Positions 1 through 8,379 of a DNA stretch of 64,000 nucleotides are shown here, piece by piece. The notes under the pieces were generated by a model. That model saw only the letters and a program-made list of their open reading frames with translations. It searched no databases and was not told the DNA's origin. The position numbers were made by a program, and so were the translations under genes. Source of the stretch: an uncultured Ilumatobacter sp. (GTDB taxonomy: Bacteria > Actinomycetota > Acidimicrobiia > Acidimicrobiales > Ilumatobacteraceae); NCBI GenBank assembly GCA_938091165.1, contig CALKNK010000016.1, positions 186,001-250,000 on the forward strand, written 5' to 3'. The first letter of the stretch is position 1, and every line of letters starts with the position of its first letter.

Positions 1-300
1 GATCGAGCCAGAGATGAAGCTTCCTCCCGCACCGAAATTCTCCTTCAAGATCTCAAAACCAGCCAGCGAGTCGGAGTCGGGGCTCTCGAACGAACTCTCC
101 GACGAACTTCCGATGCTCCCAACTGCGGCCAACGTGCCCACGAGCACGACCACCCATGCGGCGAGGACGGTCCGGCGGCGACGGAATGCGAACGACCCGA
201 GGCGTTCCCAGATCGACGCGTTCGGACCCAGCGGCGTCACCCCATCGCCTTCCGCGTTGTTGGACAGTTTGTTCACGAATGGGAGCATGGTCGCTACCAT
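1..300 (-). CDS. MMPL-family transporter, N-terminal fragment
   Basis: The reverse strand encodes 100 residues with no stop, running off the window edge. After a hydrophilic stretch comes a basic RLGSFAFRRRRTV segment, then a first membrane helix (about residues 61-80), then an extracytoplasmic region rich in Ser and Asp. This is the layout of the start of MMPL/RND-type exporters, which use proton motive force to export lipids or drugs. ATG at 300 is used; a second ATG lies at 288. The divergent TetR gene 59 bp away fits a regulator-transporter pair. Family call is from the N-terminus only. Confidence 0.72.
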   Translation of the reverse strand, partial: MVATMLPFVNKLSNNAEGDGVTPLGPNASIWERLGSFAFRRRRTVLAAWVVVLVGTLAAVGSIGSSSESSFESPDSDSLAGFEILKENFGAGGSFISGSI

Positions 301-328
301 GAGGCATTGCAAGCACTGACCACCCATC

Positions 329-342
329 GTGTCCAACGACAC
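329..342. promoter_or_regulatory. Candidate TetR operator
   Basis: A small palindrome, GTGTC-CAAC-GACAC, lies in the 59-bp gap between the divergent MMPL and TetR genes. Position and symmetry suit an autoregulatory TetR site, but the arms are only 5 bp, so chance is possible. Confidence 0.3.
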
Positions 343-359
343 AACCCGACCGATTCGCG

Positions 360-992
360 ATGACTCAACCCGACCACGAACCAGAGGCACAGCCATCCGT
401 CGAGACCCAGGTCCCAGCCGGCGATGTCGACCCACGGGTCGAACGCTCTCGCACCTCAGTCGTCAGTGCCGCTGCTCAACTCCTGCTCGACAATGGCCCG
501 GACGCGATTACCCACGCGCGGGTCGCTGCAGCAGCATGCGTGAGCAGGACCACGGTCTACAAGCACTTCCCCGAGCGCTCCGACCTGCTCTCTGTCACAG
601 CGGAGGCAGTCGGGAAGAATGTTCCCAACCACAACGACATCACGGGCGATCTGCGGACCGATCTGCGGATGTTCCTCGATCACCTTGCGAGCGACCTGCG
701 GGACCCGGTCCGCACTCGAATCATCGCGATGACGATGGAGCGCGGGCTTCATGATGATGCGGTTGCGTTGGTTCGCAACACTTTTATGCAGAAGTTCCGC
801 GTGGTGTACACCGCCATCACATCGGCGGGCGTTGCGAGAGGTGAGCTCAGCGTCGACGTCGACGTCGAACTCGGCCTCGCATCAATGGCCGGGTCGTTGA
901 TCTATGCGCGGCTCCTCACCGATCGGCCGATCGACGATGCACTCGTCGGCCGGGTGATCGACAACTTCATTCGAACCAACGCGCCCCACTGA
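360..992 (+). CDS. TetR/AcrR-family transcriptional regulator
   Basis: This 210-residue protein has a TetR DNA-binding domain: the recognition region at about residues 49-70 reads ITHARVAAAACVSRTTVYKHF, split here by domain as helix-turn-helix followed by the family's conserved YKHF. A long all-helical ligand-binding domain follows, as usual for this family. About 30 hydrophilic residues precede the domain, so a later start is possible. It is transcribed away from the MMPL transporter and probably represses it and itself in the absence of a ligand. The ligand cannot be told from sequence. Confidence 0.85.
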   Translation: MTQPDHEPEAQPSVETQVPAGDVDPRVERSRTSVVSAAAQLLLDNGPDAITHARVAAAACVSRTTVYKHFPERSDLLSVTAEAVGKNVPNHNDITGDLRTDLRMFLDHLASDLRDPVRTRIIAMTMERGLHDDAVALVRNTFMQKFRVVYTAITSAGVARGELSVDVDVELGLASMAGSLIYARLLTDRPIDDALVGRVIDNFIRTNAPH

Positions 993-1009
993 CCACCTGC
1001 TCGGCCAAC

Positions 1010-2098
1010 TCAAATCTGGCGTGAGTCGGCGCTGCAGGACAGCGCCTGCACCGCTTCGCCAGCAACAGCGCTGAACCGCGCGATCAAAGCCTCGAGCCAG
1101 GCCGGGGCATCGTCGGCAAAGCTCGCGCGCACCTGGGCTCGGATCGCCGCCGCTTCGTCCCCGGTCGGATCGCCGTAGGCATGCAGCCACGCATCGGCGC
1201 GCAACGACTGGAGCACGCTGAAGACGTCCACCGTTCCGAACTCGAGAGCGGCTGAGGTGACTTCGACATCAGGCAGCAGTCCATCAAGAGCCCCCAGCCA
1301 GTCGCCGCTGAGCGCCGCCGACACACTCTCGCCATCATGCATCGATCGGACCTCACCCCACCAGTCTGTGCCGCGCTGGTAGCCGGGATCGCCCCTGGCG
1401 TGATGGGAGATCAGTTCGCCGTGGCTCCATGGACCCAGCCCAGTATGGAGATCGACGACGCCAAGCCGCTGAGCACCGCCAACGATTTCGGCAAGGTGCT
1501 CATGCATCCAACGATTCGACCAAACCGGCCCCGATCCGCCGTGGAAGATTCCTGTCGGATGGTCGTACTGACCACCGCTCACGATCTCCTGGAATCGGCC
1601 GGGGCCGGCCTCACCCGCTACCTCCATCAGCGCTGCGGTGGTCATCTGCTGGGCCTCATCGTCCCAGCTTGACGGCACGAGCAAATCGGCAATATCGCCG
1701 TACCCGGTGTTACGCGGCACGTCGGCCCAGTCGATGAAGTTGCGATTGACATCGACATTGTCTTCATTAACGCGTCTACCCCAGGAAAAGCCCACAGGGT
1801 TTAGGGCGTGCAGGAGGACAACCCGCAAACCTTCCGGGCGGCGGTTCGAACATTCGTCAAGCCACCAGGACTGCAGGGCTGACCCGGCGTATCCCTCGAC
1901 ACCGTGCGTACCCGACACGATCAGCAATACATCGGTTGCGTTAGGCGCACCCAACACAGCGACATCGATTGCCAACTCCTCGCCTTCACGTCCGCGCACC
2001 GGATGTGGAAACGAGGCGACCTCTGCCCCCGTAGTCCAGGCCGCGTTAAGAAACCGTCGACGTGCGATGGCATAGGTCTGGTCGAGGAGACGGGTCAT
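1010..2098 (-). CDS. DUF2817 / M14-like metallopeptidase-family protein
   Basis: The 362-residue protein resembles DUF2817 proteins, related to M14 zinc carboxypeptidases. A GTHGVEG motif supplies candidate zinc ligands His65 and Glu68, DVNRNF at about 116-121 matches the M14 substrate-carboxylate motif, VDLHTG supplies a third ligand at His218, and ALEFGTV places a candidate catalytic Glu at 286. A GGAAG sequence lies about 10 nt before the ATG at 2098. There is no signal peptide, so it is probably cytosolic. The substrate is unknown. It converges on the TetR gene with a short gap. Confidence 0.75.
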   Translation of the reverse strand: MTRLLDQTYAIARRRFLNAAWTTGAEVASFPHPVRGREGEELAIDVAVLGAPNATDVLLIVSGTHGVEGYAGSALQSWWLDECSNRRPEGLRVVLLHALNPVGFSWGRRVNEDNVDVNRNFIDWADVPRNTGYGDIADLLVPSSWDDEAQQMTTAALMEVAGEAGPGRFQEIVSGGQYDHPTGIFHGGSGPVWSNRWMHEHLAEIVGGAQRLGVVDLHTGLGPWSHGELISHHARGDPGYQRGTDWWGEVRSMHDGESVSAALSGDWLGALDGLLPDVEVTSAALEFGTVDVFSVLQSLRADAWLHAYGDPTGDEAAAIRAQVRASFADDAPAWLEALIARFSAVAGEAVQALSCSADSRQI

Positions 2099-2610
2099 CC
2101 ATAAATGCTTCCAGATCGAGCAGGCGACTAACGACCTTCGCTGAAAAGTTGTTCGAACATCCTTGATGTTTGTGCTGTTTCCTATGCGCCTGGTAACAAA
2201 TCTCTATAGCCGCCGGCGGTAGTCGGCCCTGCCTCGATAACAGGGTGAACTGCGTCATCGTGGTCGCCGTAACTTCGGCTCTGAGCGACTGCTCAGGCGC
2301 CCGACACTCTGCGCAGAACTCGACTGGATCTCGGCCGCAGTCGACAGCACGGGTCTTGATCTCGCCGGTATCAGAAATGACTTGACTTTCAGCGGAGCCG
2401 GCCTTGAACGTGACGTTGCGAGACGCCTCTTCAACCTTCGGACCGTGGGTGGCGGTCAGCTTGGGGCCACCGAGGCCAGCAGGCTGTCGGCGGGGTGCTG
2501 GTGCTTCGATACCCACGATGCAGTTACTTGCAGTCGGGCGCCCGTATTTATCGTTTGCCTCCGGTTCCGACTGTTGGAATTGGATTATCCACAGCGAGTC
2601 ACTCCAGTGT
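2099..2610. other. Gap without assignable gene
   Basis: About 510 bp between the DUF2817 gene and the acyl-CoA ligase. Both strands have open frames (one of 156 codons on the reverse strand, overlapping the DUF2817 start), but none resembles a family I know. A perfect DnaA-box-like nonamer TTATCCACA sits at 2585-2593; a single box is not evidence of an origin. Confidence 0.4.
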
Positions 2611-2639
2611 TACGGTGTAGTGACAATCGTCACTACACC
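2611..2639 (+). promoter_or_regulatory. -10 element with 11-bp inverted-repeat operator
   Basis: A perfect inverted repeat, GGTGTAGTGAC-AATC-GTCACTACACC (2614-2639), overlaps a TACGGT hexamer (2611-2616) and ends one base before a GAGGAG ribosome site. A repressor bound here would cover the -10 region and start site. The size suits a TetR- or GntR-type dimer, as expected for fatty-acid or steroid catabolism genes. The repressor is not in the window. A 5' UTR hairpin is the alternative reading. Confidence 0.6.
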
Positions 2640-2653
2640 CGAGGAGCATTGCC

Positions 2654-3454
2654 ATGTTCACAATGGCTGACATCGCCCGCATGAACGCTGCGGAACGGCC
2701 CGACAAAACAGCGTTGATCTGTGACAACCGCAGTTTAACCTACGGCGAGTTGCATGCCGAGAGCTGTCTAGTTGCGAACGCACTCCTCAATGCCGGTGTG
2801 GGCGCACAAGATCGTGTCGGGTTCATTGGGAAAAACATTCCCGAGTACTTCACGCTGAGCTCCGGTGCAGCCAAACTGAACGCTGTTCCCGTTGCCGTCA
2901 ACTGGCGGCTGGCGCCGCCCGAGATGGCCTTCATTCTCGACAATGCTCAGGTGAAGGTGGTGCTGGTCGAAGGCGAGTTTTTGGATCATCTCAACAAGAT
3001 GGATTTGCCTCTTGATCCGCTCATCATTGAAATAGGTGGAAATGGCGCGAACATGTCTTACAGCGATTGGATTCTTGATCAAACGGCGGATGATCCGGGC
3101 TACCCCAGCGATCTCGACGACACCGGCGCCCAGCTCTACACGTCCGGTACTACAGGCCTACCGAAAGGGGCAGAGCTCTCCAACCGGAACTTCGAGTCCA
3201 TCATGAAACCGATCAGTGACATGATTGGAGTGACATCAGAGAGCGTCATGTTGCACGTTCTCCCAATGTTTCACATCGGTGGCAGCGGGGTTGCCAATGT
3301 CGGGTTGTTCAACGGGGCGACAAATGTTGTACACCGCGACGTCGACCCGGGTCGGATTTTTGTCGATATTCCAAAGTACAAGGTCACTTCATTCCAAAGT
3401 ACAAGGTCACTTCGAGCTTCATGGTTCCTGCGCTCCTTCAGGTCCTCCCCATGA
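2654..3454 (+). CDS. Acyl-CoA ligase, 5' half of a frameshifted gene
   Basis: This is the N-terminal part of an AMP-forming acyl-CoA synthetase (ANL superfamily), which activates a carboxylate with ATP and then CoA. The ATP/AMP-binding P-loop LYTSGTTGLPKGAEL is at about residues 158-172, and the HVLPMFHIGG region follows. Start is ATG 2654 with GAGGAG 7 nt upstream. The frame is correct to about 3390; the last 20 or so codons are out of frame because of a 23-bp tandem duplication. Removing one copy joins this half to 3421-4239 as one 520-residue protein, a normal length for the family. As it stands this half lacks the C-terminal lid and should be inactive. Confidence 0.85.
   Translation: MFTMADIARMNAAERPDKTALICDNRSLTYGELHAESCLVANALLNAGVGAQDRVGFIGKNIPEYFTLSSGAAKLNAVPVAVNWRLAPPEMAFILDNAQVKVVLVEGEFLDHLNKMDLPLDPLIIEIGGNGANMSYSDWILDQTADDPGYPSDLDDTGAQLYTSGTTGLPKGAELSNRNFESIMKPISDMIGVTSESVMLHVLPMFHIGGSGVANVGLFNGATNVVHRDVDPGRIFVDIPKYKVTSFQSTRSLRASWFLRSFRSSP
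3368..3413 (+). repeat. 23-bp perfect tandem duplication (frameshift cause)
   Basis: Positions 3368-3390 and 3391-3413 are identical and adjacent. The unit starts ATTCCAAAG and ends GGTCACTTC. Because 23 is not a multiple of 3, it shifts the acyl-CoA ligase frame. With one unit removed, 2654-4239 becomes exactly 521 codons including the stop. Confidence 0.97.
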
Positions 3455-4239
3455 TCCCTGGCGCCTCCGATGTCGATTTCTCGTCTCTTGAGACCATTAT
3501 GTACGGCGCTTCGCCCATCACCGAAGAAGCACTCGTTGCATCAATGGCACTGCTCAAGTGTCCGCACGCTCAGGCGTACGGCCTGACCGAAACCACGGGT
3601 GTTGTGACCTGGCTCCCGCCCGAAGACCACGATCCGGGAGGTCCTCGCGCGAAACTCCTGCGCTCGGCTGGCAGGCCGGTCGACGGCGTTGAATTGAGAA
3701 TCGTTGACGATGCTGGCAACGAACGGCCGGACGGCGAAGTCGGCGAGATTTGGGTCCAAACGTCGCAGAACATGAAGGGTTACTGGCAGAACCCCGGTGC
3801 TACCGCAGAGGTCTTTCCTAAAGGACGCGATGCCGAGGGTCTCGGCTGGTTCCGGACCGGCGATGCGGGATACATGAATGATGGCTACCTGTTCATTCAT
3901 GATCGTGTGAAGGACATGATCGTGTCGGGCGGAGAGAACGTTTACCCGGCGGAGATCGAAAATGCGATCATCTCCCACCCGGGCGTGGCCGACGTCGCCG
4001 TCATTGGCATTCCCAGTGAGCGATGGGGCGAGTCGCCGCTTGCCTTAATTGTCACCGCCGAGGGTGCGGACCCTACGCAAAAAGAAATTATCGCGCATTG
4101 CGAGGAACGGCTTGCGCGGTTCAAGTTGCCGTCCGCAGTCGAACGTATCGATGCAATCCCGCGCAATCCCTCCGGCAAGATCCTTAAGGTCGACCTCCGC
4201 AAGCCGTACTGGAAAGATCGCGACCGAGCCGTCAACTGA
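3421..4239 (+). CDS. Acyl-CoA ligase, 3' half of a frameshifted gene
   Basis: This is the C-terminal part of the same AMP-forming ligase. It holds YGLTETTG (adenylate-binding motif), GWFRTGDAGYMNDGYL with the ribose-binding Asp, DRVKDMIVSGGENVYPAEIE (the hinge into the C-terminal domain), and the catalytic-lysine region PRNPSGKILK. ATG 3421 opens this frame, but it lies inside the original protein and has no evident ribosome site. It is therefore probably a remnant rather than a separate gene, unless the duplication is an assembly error or reverts by slippage. Confidence 0.82.
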   Translation: MVPALLQVLPMIPGASDVDFSSLETIMYGASPITEEALVASMALLKCPHAQAYGLTETTGVVTWLPPEDHDPGGPRAKLLRSAGRPVDGVELRIVDDAGNERPDGEVGEIWVQTSQNMKGYWQNPGATAEVFPKGRDAEGLGWFRTGDAGYMNDGYLFIHDRVKDMIVSGGENVYPAEIENAIISHPGVADVAVIGIPSERWGESPLALIVTAEGADPTQKEIIAHCEERLARFKLPSAVERIDAIPRNPSGKILKVDLRKPYWKDRDRAVN

Positions 4240-4668
4240 TGAGCAGCCAACACGCCTCAACGTAATCTCTATGGTTCGCTGAGTTGCGTTCGGTCTCATC
4301 TCTTGCGAGAGCAGGTCATCGGCAGCGATGACATGCCTTATATGACCACCCCGCCAGCCGAGCAGCATCTGCCCAATGCCCACTGCAAGGGAGAGTGATT
4401 GCACTAGAGGTGCCGCCGACCTCCGCACCCGAAACTGACAAGGAAAATTCCAATCCCGATTTATGGCCTTAGCACCTGCTTAACGTCACGACGATTAGCA
4501 CAATGAAAGAGAAATATTAGATGCTCGCCCAGCATTCGCGAATGAGAGAGCTGCTCCACGGTTAACAAGATCGAACTTGCGGACTAGACGTAGTCGCTGA
4601 CGGACCGACCCTACAGACCCACGACTAAAGCATTGGCGAACCCGAAATCTTCAAAGTCACAGACGGAG
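4240..4668. other. Gap without assignable gene
   Basis: About 430 bp between the ligase and the nitroreductase, more AT-rich around 4480-4520. I see no recognisable protein fragment, RNA or strong hairpin. The last few bases hold the nitroreductase promoter. Confidence 0.4.
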
Positions 4669-4681
4669 TACGGTCGTCAAG

Positions 4682-5347
4682 ATGGATGTTTACGACGTGA
4701 TGCGCACCACCTTCGCTTGCAGGGAATGGACTAACGAGCCCGTCTCGCCGGAGACGGTGCACACCATTCTGGAAAACGCTAGGTTCGCACCAAACGGTGG
4801 TAACCGCCAGGGGTGGCATGTCATCGTTCTCAACGACATAGAGACCCGCCGCAAGCTCATTCCATTGGTGAAGCCGACGACGTCGGTCTACGTCGCTCAA
4901 ACGTTGGTGGGAGAATCACCGTGGAACTCGATCCACCCGACTTCGGTTGACATTGATGCAGCGATTGCCGCCGACCCGGACTTCCCTGGCCTTAATGCCA
5001 TGGTCGACGCCCCGGTGGTGCTTGTCGTCACGATTGACCTGGCGCGTGTCGCATCGTTCGATAAGGACTTGGATCGGGTCGGCGTCATTAGCGGGGCGTC
5101 GATTTATCCATTTGTCTGGAACATTTTGCTAGCCGCCCGCAACGAAGGTCTCGGCGGCGTGCTCACCACCTACTTGGCAGGTCGAGAGCCCGAGGTCCAG
5201 AAACTGCTCAGCATCCCACCGGGGCATGCCGTTGCGGCGATGCTGCCAATCGGGTTTCCAGTGAAACAGCTCACCAAGCTGCGTCGCAGCGAAGTAGGAG
5301 ATTTCACGACGATCAACACCTTCGACGGTGAGGTTTTCACTGCCTGA
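4682..5347 (+). CDS. Nitroreductase-family FMN oxidoreductase
   Basis: A 221-residue protein with the nitroreductase fold: an early Arg-containing substrate loop (TTFACREWTNEPV), then ARFAPNGGNRQGWHVIV, the FMN-contacting segment typical of the family, and GLGGVLTTYL near the C-terminus. Such enzymes transfer hydride from NAD(P)H via FMN to nitro compounds, quinones or related acceptors. A TACGGT -10 hexamer at 4669-4674 ends 7 nt before the ATG, so the mRNA is probably leaderless. The physiological substrate is unknown; the adjacent acyl-CoA ligase may hint at a catabolic role. Confidence 0.85.
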   Translation: MDVYDVMRTTFACREWTNEPVSPETVHTILENARFAPNGGNRQGWHVIVLNDIETRRKLIPLVKPTTSVYVAQTLVGESPWNSIHPTSVDIDAAIAADPDFPGLNAMVDAPVVLVVTIDLARVASFDKDLDRVGVISGASIYPFVWNILLAARNEGLGGVLTTYLAGREPEVQKLLSIPPGHAVAAMLPIGFPVKQLTKLRRSEVGDFTTINTFDGEVFTA

Positions 5348-5844
5348 TCAATCGTGACGTTGACCTCGTCAGAGCGCCGCTGGAACCATAAAATGCGTCT
5401 GGATCTAGAGGGCCTGACCAAACTTTTCGAAGAAATGTTCATCCGAACAGCTGGCGACACCGAAACATCGGTGTTCTCGCCCAGAGAAATAGCTCGATGC
5501 CCGATCGCAATCCCCCGGCGATCGGGCGTCGCCAGCTCTCATGTGGGACGAATGTGGTAGGAGCTGGGTTTTATCACGCTCGGCTAACTATGTGGCGATT
5601 CTTTTATCGTGCGGCGTTGCGCTCCGCTGTCGGCGGGTTCTGGTACGGAGTCGTTTCAACCGCTCCGGACTTAGGTGAAATCGTTCGCAATAAATGAGAC
5701 GTCTTCAACTCGCAACTGAAAGCAGCATAAAAATCCTCCGCACACAAGAGTCTCTCGGCCACCTGGGGACACTAAGGGCGTAAATCGCTGGGGGAACTGC
5801 GCCAACGCAAGCTTCGACCGCCTCGAAATTGCACTCAGACAGCA
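5348..5844. other. Gap: hairpin only
   Basis: About 500 bp between the nitroreductase and tRNA-Ala. Short open frames are present but none resembles a known protein. The only clear structure is the 10-bp inverted repeat at 5499-5527. Confidence 0.4.
5499..5527 (+). terminator. Possible terminator hairpin
   Basis: GCCCGATCGC and GCGATCGGGC form a perfect 10-bp stem with a 9-nt loop, 150 bp after the nitroreductase stop. No U-tract follows, so a factor-dependent terminator or another role is equally possible. Confidence 0.35.
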
Positions 5845-5876
5845 AAGAACCCCTCGGCGTGGACCGAGGGGTTCTT
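5845..5876 (-). terminator. Terminator of tRNA-Ala
   Basis: AAGAACCCCTCGG and CCGAGGGGTTCTT form a perfect 13-bp stem around a 6-nt loop, starting 3 nt after the tRNA 3' end. On the reverse strand the stem ends in TTCTT and runs into TGCTGTCT, so the U-tract is short. Confidence 0.8.
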
Positions 5877-5878
5877 CG

Positions 5879-5951
5879 TGGAGCCTAGGGGAATTGAACC
5901 CCTGACCTCTTCCATGCCATGGAAGCGCTCTACCAACTGAGCTAAGGCCCC
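5879..5951 (-). tRNA. tRNA-Ala (GGC)
   Basis: The reverse strand folds as a complete 73-nt cloverleaf. The acceptor GGGGCCT pairs with AGGCTCC, the D arm is TAGCTCAGTTGGTAGAGC, and the anticodon stem CTTCC/GGAAG carries loop ATGGCAT with anticodon GGC. The T arm contains GGTTCAATTCC. CCA is not encoded. It decodes GCC and GCU alanine codons. Confidence 0.97.
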
Positions 5952-6043
5952 GCAACTGCTGCGGGCGACGACGATAGCGCCCACCACACTTGGATCAAAC
6001 GACCAGCCTCGATCGACCAGTATCGGCAACAGACGACTTCAGG

Positions 6044-6430
6044 TCAACGCTCCCAGTCGACCTTTGGGACGTCCAGATACAAACGTTCGATCTCGTAGAA
6101 TTCACGCTGTTCTTCGTGGAAGACATGCACGATTACGTCGCCATAGTCGATCAAAATCCACTGCTGCTGATCGCGGCCCTCGCGTCGAACCGGACTGCGA
6201 CCAAGCTCTTGCTTCACGGTCCGCTCGATTTCATCGGCGACAGTGCGCACGAGACGCGGGTTCGAGGCACTACAAACGACGAAGTAGCCGGCGATCGCCA
6301 AGACTTCGCCGACCTCAAGAATCAAAATGTCGGTGGCTTTTTTGTCATCAGCCGTCTGCGCCGCAAGCACCGCCAACTGGACATCAGAGTCGTCGTTGGG
6401 TTTTATGTCGGCAATCTGCAGTTCAGCCAT
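6044..6430 (-). CDS. rsfS: Ribosomal silencing factor RsfS
   Basis: This 128-residue protein matches the RsfS/Iojap family, which binds ribosomal protein uL14 (L14) and blocks subunit joining when nutrients are scarce. Conserved parts are KKATDILILEVGEV, YFVVCSASNPR, GRDQQQWILIDYGDVIVHVF and the terminal REFYEIERLY. The ATG at 6430 is chosen because it overlaps the stop of the upstream LCP-like gene and gives the usual family length; an ATG at 6451 is also in frame. It is the third gene of nadD-LCP-rsfS and probably translationally coupled. Confidence 0.95.
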   Translation of the reverse strand: MAELQIADIKPNDDSDVQLAVLAAQTADDKKATDILILEVGEVLAIAGYFVVCSASNPRLVRTVADEIERTVKQELGRSPVRREGRDQQQWILIDYGDVIVHVFHEEQREFYEIERLYLDVPKVDWER

Positions 6431-7718
6431 CAGCGTTGACGGTAGCGGCATCGTCGGGAGTCGATGCGCTCGGTTCCATGGCCTCCACTACTGCAGCTTG
6501 CATTGCCTGCTTCTCTAGGTAACTCGTTCCCAGCCGAACGACGACGTCGATACGGTCGATTAGTTCTTTGGCCACGACCACTTCAGCTTCACCAAACAGA
6601 TCCACCCATAGTTCGTCCATCGCCGCAAAACTTTCCGCGCTACCCACCTCAATCCGCGTGACTAGCGGCGCTCCGTCTGACCTCGAAGTGGCATCAACAG
6701 AAACCACGTTGCCGTCGAGAAACAGCAGCGAGCCAATCACTTCAACGGCAACGTCCTCACGTGACTCCAGGCCTGAACCAGATTGCGAAAGCTGAGCTGC
6801 AGTAATTGGAATTTCAAGCCGGAATATCGGGCCGGGATTAGGCGCTAAAACCCGAGCGGGTGAAATCTGGGCAAACACAAGAATGACGTCACGTCGATCA
6901 AGCACGACGAAGCTGTCGCTTTCAACGGGAAACGTCGGATTGATTTGGAGGTCACGTACCTGGACGGGCCCGCTCCAAAGTCGCTCGAAAAGTTCGTCAA
7001 CCGTGGCCGACTCCATCGGGCGGCCGTCATCATTGAGAGCGACGACAGTGGAGCTAACGACGGGAGCGCTGTCAGCAACTCCGGTCCACAGGGCCACGTC
7101 CATCGCGTGTTGCGCGCGCTCGTCGGCGCCAACTTCCGTCGCCGTCATCGCCTCAGCGAGGAGCGGGACGTCAAACTGCTGCGCACCAACGTTGACGATG
7201 GCCTCAGCCCGCTGCTCATCTGAATCAATCACGCTCACATCAAAATCAGCGGTCACGGGGGAAATCGGTTCAAGAAGTTGAGCCAAACGATCGGCATCAA
7301 CGATCTCGCCGAAGTGCAAGGAAACTGCAACGGTTGCCTCAATCTGTTCAAAAAAACTGGATGGGTCAGCTAAGTCCAGCTCGCCAGCAAGTGGCCGGCG
7401 AACCTCACCGAACCCAGCAGTCGCATCAGCCATGACAGGGATCGTCACAATCGAGCCGCCCTGGCCGGAAGGTAAAAGTGTCGCCACGATGAGCGATGTC
7501 AGCCGGTTCTCGTCATCGACAATAGCCAGGGCTGCATTGTCGGTCGCTGGCAACGAAAGAACCGGCCGCGGGTCAACTGCAATCACTTCACCTTCGGTGG
7601 AATTGAGGACTGCGTTCGCTCCAACTGCAGTGAGCCCAGCTGCAGAGGCGACGAGAATGGCAGCAACAACGGCGCCAATCAACGTGCGGCGACGTCGCTG
7701 GTCGGCACGGGCAGTCAC
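6423..7718 (-). CDS. Degenerate LytR-CpsA-Psr (LCP)-like membrane protein
   Basis: The 431-residue protein has a basic N-terminus, one membrane helix (about residues 12-35) and a large extracytoplasmic part. Its place between nadD and rsfS is where many Gram-positives carry an LCP phosphotransferase. The region beginning DNAALAIVDDE and continuing to TPVMADATAGF-like strands follows the LCP domain order loosely, but the arginines that bind the pyrophosphate lipid are not evident. The end (IDVVVRLGTSYLEK) resembles a LytR_C domain. GTG 7718 is chosen because it overlaps the nadD stop by 4 nt. The family call is inference; enzymatic activity is doubtful. Confidence 0.6.
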   Translation of the reverse strand: MTARADQRRRRTLIGAVVAAILVASAAGLTAVGANAVLNSTEGEVIAVDPRPVLSLPATDNAALAIVDDENRLTSLIVATLLPSGQGGSIVTIPVMADATAGFGEVRRPLAGELDLADPSSFFEQIEATVAVSLHFGEIVDADRLAQLLEPISPVTADFDVSVIDSDEQRAEAIVNVGAQQFDVPLLAEAMTATEVGADERAQHAMDVALWTGVADSAPVVSSTVVALNDDGRPMESATVDELFERLWSGPVQVRDLQINPTFPVESDSFVVLDRRDVILVFAQISPARVLAPNPGPIFRLEIPITAAQLSQSGSGLESREDVAVEVIGSLLFLDGNVVSVDATSRSDGAPLVTRIEVGSAESFAAMDELWVDLFGEAEVVVAKELIDRIDVVVRLGTSYLEKQAMQAAVVEAMEPSASTPDDAATVNADG

Positions 7719-8365
7719 GAGCGACCCGCCCAAGCGAAATCAGGTCGCGCGCCGTACAAACCCCGTTGGACGATGACGTCCAGCACGGGCTCGGTAACCA
7801 AATAATCAAGCGGGCGGCCGTCAATGAAGCGGGCGCGTAGATCGGTGCTTGACACTTCTAGTCGCGGAACTTCGACCCGGATCCAGTCGACATCGACAGG
7901 GAGATCGACAGGGCCACCAGGCCGGTCGACAACCACTAACCGGGACTGCTGCACCACCTCGTCGTAGCGGGTCCATGTTTGGAGCCCGGCCGCCGCGTCA
8001 TCGCCGACAATCGTAAACAGTTCTGCGCCCGGATATTCCTTGGCAAGTGCCTGCAATGTGTCGGCCGTGAAGCTGCTACCTCCGTGGTCGATCTCCGTGC
8101 GTCCGGTTACCAGTTGCGCCACATCTTCCACTGCTGCGGCGACCATTGCCAGGCGATCCGCGGCTGGCGTGATCTGCCTGCTGCCCTCTTTTTGCCACGG
8201 CACGTTGTTCACCATCAAGATGACGACGTCAAGGTTCAGAGCATGGCGGACGTTCACCGCTGTGACCAGGTGACCGACATGTGGGGGATCAAACGTCCCT
8301 CCAAAGAGGCCGATGCGCTGGGCGGCAGAAAGCTGCTTTCCAGGTCGATGCTTTGAAGAAGACAC
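7715..8365 (-). CDS. nadD: Nicotinate-nucleotide adenylyltransferase
   Basis: NadD joins ATP and nicotinate mononucleotide to give deamido-NAD+ in NAD biosynthesis. The protein shows the nucleotidyltransferase motif GLFGGTFDPPHVGH near the start and the second signature VSSTDLRAR near the end, with DRLAMVAAAV between. The GTG at 8365 (216 residues) is preferred because a TACGAT -10 element (8374-8379) lies 8 nt before it; an upstream in-frame TTG at 8401 would lengthen it by 12 residues. It is the first gene of the overlapping nadD-LCP-rsfS operon. Confidence 0.95.
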   Translation of the reverse strand: MSSSKHRPGKQLSAAQRIGLFGGTFDPPHVGHLVTAVNVRHALNLDVVILMVNNVPWQKEGSRQITPAADRLAMVAAAVEDVAQLVTGRTEIDHGGSSFTADTLQALAKEYPGAELFTIVGDDAAAGLQTWTRYDEVVQQSRLVVVDRPGGPVDLPVDVDWIRVEVPRLEVSSTDLRARFIDGRPLDYLVTEPVLDVIVQRGLYGARPDFAWAGRS

Positions 8366-8379
8366 GAAGCCCGATCGTA

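Noticed and set aside
2046..2516. Reverse-strand 156-codon frame as a gene
   Set aside because: It overlaps the start of the DUF2817 gene, shows no recognisable motif and has poor protein-like composition.
2585..2593. Perfect DnaA box TTATCCACA suggesting a replication origin
   Set aside because: It is a single box, with no dnaA, dnaN or gyrB nearby and no AT-rich unwinding region.
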